The position numbers and the translations under genes were made by a program. Positions 60,819 to 64,000 of a DNA stretch of 64,000 nucleotides are shown piece by piece. Within the stretch, counting starts at the first letter, position 1. Each line of letters opens with the position of its first letter. The notes beneath the pieces were generated by a model. That model was given only the letters and a program-made list of their open reading frames with translations, was not told where the DNA came from and did no database searches. The stretch covers positions 67,716 through 131,715 of the forward strand of contig JBQTIU010000013.1 in the NCBI GenBank assembly GCA_052387815.1, read 5' to 3'. The stretch is from JBQTIU01 sp052387815 (lineage in GTDB: Bacteria; Pseudomonadota; Alphaproteobacteria; CACIAM-22H2).

Positions 60819-63452
60819 TCAGCCGTCGAGAATGTCGCGGATCTTCTTCGTAAGGTTCGCGAGTTGGTAAGGTTTCGCAATCAAGTTGGCCCCCGACTCG
60901 AGTCTGCCCGTTCGGGCCAAGCCCTCCTGGGCGTACCCCGAGCAAAACAGCACCTTGAGTCCCGGTCGGCGGGCCTGCGCCGCGCGTGCGAGCTCGCCAC
61001 CGTTCATGCCACCCTGCATCACCACGTCCGTGAACAGGAGATGTATCTCCGGATGTTGGCCCAGGGCTTCCAGTGCCCGCGGCCCGCTGTCGGCGGCGAG
61101 AACCCGGTAGCCGAGAGTCGCAAGGGCGCTGATGGCAATCTCGCGTACTTCCGGCTCGTCTTCGACCACGAGGATGGTTTCGTTTCCCCCGGGGGCGTGC
61201 CTTTTTTCGTCCGCTGGGTTGACCGCCGCCGGTTCCTCGGCCTCCGCGCGCGGGAAGCAGAGCTTGACGGTAGTGCCGTAACCCGGCTCGCTGTAGACCT
61301 TGGCGTGGCCGCTCGACTGCTTGACGAATCCGTACACCATGGCGAGCCCGAGACCCGTCCCCTTTCCCTTCTCCTTGGTGGTGAAAAAGGGCTCGAAGAC
61401 GTGTCGTTGAAGCTCTTTCGGAATCCCGATGCCGGTGTCAGTGACCGCCACCATCGCGTACTCGCCCGGCGCCACCTCGGCGTGGTTGTGGGCGTAAGCT
61501 TGGTCGAGGATGACGTTGGCCGTTTCGATGGTGAGTTGGCCGCCCGTCGGCATCGCGTGGCGGGCGTTCGTGGCGAGGTTGAGGAGTGCGTGCTCGAGCT
61601 CGGCGGCATCGATGCGGACCGGCCACCCGTCGGGGGCGAGTGCAAACTTGATATCAATGTCCTCACCCAAGGTCCTGCGAAACAGATCCTCGAGACCTAC
61701 TACGACCTCGTTCAAATGCATCACCTTGGGGTTGAGCACTTGGCGACGAGCGAACGCGAGTAGCCGCTTGGTCAGGTCGGCACCCCTGTTGACGGCGCCG
61801 ATGGCCGTGTCGATGCGCTTCCTCAGGCGCTCGTCACCGCCGAGCGAGGGGGCGAGCAGTTCCAAGTTGCCGAGGATGATGGTGAGCAGATTGTTGAAGT
61901 CGTGGGCGATGCCGCCCGTGAGCTGCCCGATCGCCTCCATCTTCTGCGCGTGCCGAAGCTGCGCCTCGGTCGCCTGCTGCTCGGTGATGTCTTCGATGAC
62001 GAATATCGCGCCGGTGACTCGCCCATCGTGACCGCGCAGCGGCGCGCCGGCGAGCCTGACCTGGATCGGCGCGCCGTCCTTGCGCAGCTGGGTATACTCC
62101 GTCGCCGGCAAGGCGTCGCCGCCCAAGACCCGATCGATCTCCGCTTTCTGACCGGGCCACTCCGCCCTTGGCACCGTGACAACCCGCCCGCCGGTGGGGT
62201 CCGCCGCCGTGAAACCGTAGATTCGTTCGGCGGCCGGGCTCCAGATGCGAATCGTCCGGTCGGTGTTCATGGCAGCGATGCCGACCGGGGCGGCCTGGAT
62301 GATCGCCTCCAGATCGGCGAGGCGGTCGCGTAGCTTGGCGTCGAGGTCGAACACCTCAGCCGATTTCTTGTCGACGAGCCAACCCAGTCGGCGTGCCCGA
62401 TCGTGCAGCGCCTGCACGAGGCCGGCCGCCATCAGGGTGATCAAGATGCCACCGATCAACCAGGCCCAGGAATCGGCGGTGCGCAACGCTTCGACCTCGT
62501 TGGGCGGGAAGTGAAACACCAGCCCCAATGTCTGGCCGGCGACGGCGATCGCGCGATCGATACGGACCCCAGGCAGCTCCGACAGGGCAACCGGCGACGG
62601 CCCGACGACGAACCGCTGCTGCTCCGGGCGGTAGGCGGCCACCGGAACGTTCGGCGACGCGGAGGGCGGCAGAACGTAAATCTCTCCGACGATCCGCAGC
62701 GTGTCCGCGATCGCGTCGTTGAGCAGGCGCTCGAGGTCGAACGATCCTCCAACGATGCCGCGAACCCGTCGGCGACGGTCCGCAACGTCCTCCGGTATCT
62801 GCAGCGACTCATACACCGGCGCATAAACCGAGAGGCCCTGGCCCTGGCCCAGCGCGCTACCCGGCGCGAACCGGGGCGCGACGGGCGTGCCGCTGATGCG
62901 GCCGGAATCGATCGCCCGCTGGATGGCGGCTCGGCGCCCATCGTCGGAGTTGATGTCGAACCCCAGCGCGGCGCTTTGTCCGGTAAAATCGACCAGGAAC
63001 AAGCTCGGGTAGTATTCCGGCCGCGCCGCCGCCGGCACGAACCGGCCGGCGTCGATCTCGGTGATCGCGTAGTCCGCAAGCCCGAGGGCGCGCGCCTGCG
63101 CCTCGAACGCAGCGCGGTCGGCATGCATGACGCGCGGCGACCATAAGACCACCCGCGGCGACCCCCGGGCATAGGTGACCCGGGCGCGGACATAGGCTGC
63201 GAACTCGTCGGCCGTCGGCGCCGCCGTCGCTAGCAGCACCGTCGCGCCGAGGATGGTCGTGGTTTCGGACTCGAACTTGGCTGCCATATCGCTGGCGCGC
63301 CAATCGGCCCGGAACGCGAAGCGATCGCGCACGTCCTGCTCCTCGGCCGCGCGATCCAACCAAAACGCCACGACGGAGCCGGCAAAGCCGAGCAGCAGCA
63401 AAACGATCGTGAGCCGGCTCAACGGCGGGATGTACGATCTAAGGAAATTCAT
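60819..63452 (-). CDS. CHASE-PAS hybrid sensor histidine kinase
   Basis: The 877-residue protein has a membrane helix at 14-32, a periplasmic CHASE-like sensor (about 50-260), a second helix at 330-348, and a PAS domain (about 378-495). The kinase part has His517 in GGIAHDFNNLLTI, and the ATPase part has LLNLATNARHAM, DTGIGIP and GTGLGLAMVYGF. A C-terminal receiver domain follows (ILVVEDEPEVREIA, acceptor Asp in LLFTDVVMQ). The receiver-EAL gene starts 12 bases later, so they form one signalling operon. Confidence 0.92.
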   Translation of the reverse strand: MNFLRSYIPPLSRLTIVLLLLGFAGSVVAFWLDRAAEEQDVRDRFAFRADWRASDMAAKFESETTTILGATVLLATAAPTADEFAAYVRARVTYARGSPRVVLWSPRVMHADRAAFEAQARALGLADYAITEIDAGRFVPAAARPEYYPSLFLVDFTGQSAALGFDINSDDGRRAAIQRAIDSGRISGTPVAPRFAPGSALGQGQGLSVYAPVYESLQIPEDVADRRRRVRGIVGGSFDLERLLNDAIADTLRIVGEIYVLPPSASPNVPVAAYRPEQQRFVVGPSPVALSELPGVRIDRAIAVAGQTLGLVFHFPPNEVEALRTADSWAWLIGGILITLMAAGLVQALHDRARRLGWLVDKKSAEVFDLDAKLRDRLADLEAIIQAAPVGIAAMNTDRTIRIWSPAAERIYGFTAADPTGGRVVTVPRAEWPGQKAEIDRVLGGDALPATEYTQLRKDGAPIQVRLAGAPLRGHDGRVTGAIFVIEDITEQQATEAQLRHAQKMEAIGQLTGGIAHDFNNLLTIILGNLELLAPSLGGDERLRKRIDTAIGAVNRGADLTKRLLAFARRQVLNPKVMHLNEVVVGLEDLFRRTLGEDIDIKFALAPDGWPVRIDAAELEHALLNLATNARHAMPTGGQLTIETANVILDQAYAHNHAEVAPGEYAMVAVTDTGIGIPKELQRHVFEPFFTTKEKGKGTGLGLAMVYGFVKQSSGHAKVYSEPGYGTTVKLCFPRAEAEEPAAVNPADEKRHAPGGNETILVVEDEPEVREIAISALATLGYRVLAADSGPRALEALGQHPEIHLLFTDVVMQGGMNGGELARAAQARRPGLKVLFCSGYAQEGLARTGRLESGANLIAKPYQLANLTKKIRDILDG

Positions 63453-63786
63453 ATGGATCCATTGCCATCGGAAGCTGTGGAAGCTCAGTTCTCAGCTGAA
63501 CCAGCCGTGGCGTCAGGCCGCCTCGGAAAGCCCGATCGATACCTGCCGCGGGAGTACTCCCTTTTCCGTAGCTTGCACAAAACCTCATACGTCTCCTGTG
63601 ATAGCGGCTCATACGTCTCCTGTGATAGCGGCTTTGCAACGGAAACCCAGTCTGCAACGAAATTGGGTGGCTTGCAACGGAATTACAACCCCACGTAGCG
63701 CGAGAAGGTATCGGGGTAGTGGTCGGGCCGAGCCGGCGCCATCGATTTTGTTGACGCGGGAAATCGGATCGTGATTCAAGCCGGGG
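63453..63786. other. Non-coding stretch left of the IS66 fragment
   Basis: No convincing gene is seen. The stretch holds the 5' side of the hybrid kinase gene, a 24-base tandem repeat (63585-63632), and two copies of TTGCAACGGAA (about 63634-63644 and 63672-63682). It probably includes the left end of the IS66-type element, but I could not define that end. Confidence 0.5.
63585..63632. repeat. Two exact tandem copies of a 24-bp unit
   Basis: The unit running 63585-63608 is repeated without change at 63609-63632; each contains CATACGTCTCCTGTGATAGC. The repeat lies in non-coding DNA near IS remnants. Confidence 0.85.
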
Positions 63787-63862
63787 ATGACTCAACTTCC
63801 CGACCTGAGCCGGCTCGGTTCTGAAGAGAGAGACGCGCTGATTGGCGCGCTGTGGTGGGAGG
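63787..63862 (+). pseudogene. IS66-family transposase (tnpC), N-terminal fragment
   Basis: The frame encodes MTQLPDLSRLGSEERDALIG followed by ALWWE, the N-terminal signature of IS66 transposases (LPDL-RLS-EKDALI-AL). It stops matching exactly where an IS3-type end begins at 63863, so the transposase was interrupted by that insertion. The remainder would be to the right of the window if it survives. Confidence 0.75.
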
Positions 63863-64000
63863 TGAGGTGGCCCGCTCCTCTGGACAGTTCGGCGGGTGAG
63901 GTAAGGTGGAACTCTGCGGGTGTCGTTTGCTGTCTCCACACGCACAGCGGGTGGGGCTCGAGGTCGTAGTATCGCCATCGCTCCTCCTGTGTTCCCGATA
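63863..64000. mobile_element. IS3-type insertion sequence end (partial, runs off window)
   Basis: It begins TGAGGTGGCCC, followed by CTGGACAG and TAAGGTGGAACT, the same order of motifs as the IS3-family end at 59646. No orfA start is seen in the 138 bases available, so this may be the opposite end of an element or a different family member. Confidence 0.55.

Noticed and set aside
63453..63698. Possible small gene containing the 24-bp tandem repeat
   Set aside because: The frame is created by the repeat (repeated YVSCDSG), has no ribosome-binding site and no recognisable domain.

Overview
This 64 kb window is a high-GC (about two thirds G+C) chromosomal segment, most likely from an alphaproteobacterium, perhaps a Rhodospirillales-like lineage. 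That placement is inferred from several features: an alphaproteobacterial-type cobalamin (vitamin B12) cluster with CobN, CobW and a CbiG-CobJ fusion; an ugp/glpK glycerol-phosphate locus; a DUF1194 protein; an intracellular-type PHA depolymerase homologue; and many palindromic intergenic repeats. I saw no rRNA, tRNA or CRISPR array.

Layout. 1-1.4 kb: the C-terminal part of a DNA methyltransferase (cut by the window start) abuts a collapsed cobalamin-binding-protein (btuF-like) remnant. 1.5-5.4 kb: a nitrate/sulfonate-type ABC transporter overlapping a FAD-dependent oxidoreductase gene. 5.5-6.1 kb: a long inverted repeat, the tail of a small gene and a DUF2283 gene. 6.2-12 kb: glpK and ugpBAEC for glycerol and glycerol-3-phosphate use. 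12.2-15.9 kb: an AbrB/MazF-like toxin-antitoxin pair, an endonuclease/exonuclease/phosphatase-family protein, an EamA exporter and a PHA depolymerase homologue that lacks its nucleophile.

The core of the window is cobalamin synthesis in four blocks: cobA-lipoprotein-sco-cobB facing cbiD-cobK (15.9-21 kb); cobH-cobL-cobI-cbiG/cobJ-cobM, with cbiX just upstream and cobD divergent from it (25.5-32.7 kb); a riboswitch-led cobU-cobW-cobN-cobO-cobQ operon (32.7-40.5 kb); and cobS-cobC facing cobT (49.8-52.4 kb). Early-cobalt (anaerobic-type) enzymes CbiX, CbiD and CbiG occur together with CobN, the large subunit of the late-cobalt chelatase, so the pathway looks mixed. Blocks one and two are separated by a TPR-PRMT-like gene and two toxin-antitoxin modules. 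The hipA/XRE-DUF1488 module is flanked by two diverged copies of the 3' end of cobM, which suggests integration at the cobM 3' end.

40.6-43.2 kb: a second ABC transporter of the taurine/nitrate type. 43.3-49.8 kb: a broken serine protease gene, a DUF1194 protein, msrA, a trypsin-fold pseudoprotease with a PDZ domain, a TPR lipoprotein-like/periplasmic protein, a beta-carbonic anhydrase and an acyl-CoA thioesterase. 52.5-54.6 kb: a PAS protein and an ABC-2 exporter.

54.7-63.5 kb forms a signalling and surface region: a GGDEF-EAL protein with a coupled small protein, a WcaJ-type sugar phosphotransferase, a LapG-like cysteine protease, a response regulator with an EAL output domain and a CHASE-PAS hybrid histidine kinase. 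An IS3-family remnant lies between the protease and the response regulator, and its terminal TGA forms the response regulator's stop codon. The right edge carries an IS66 transposase start cut by another IS3-type end.
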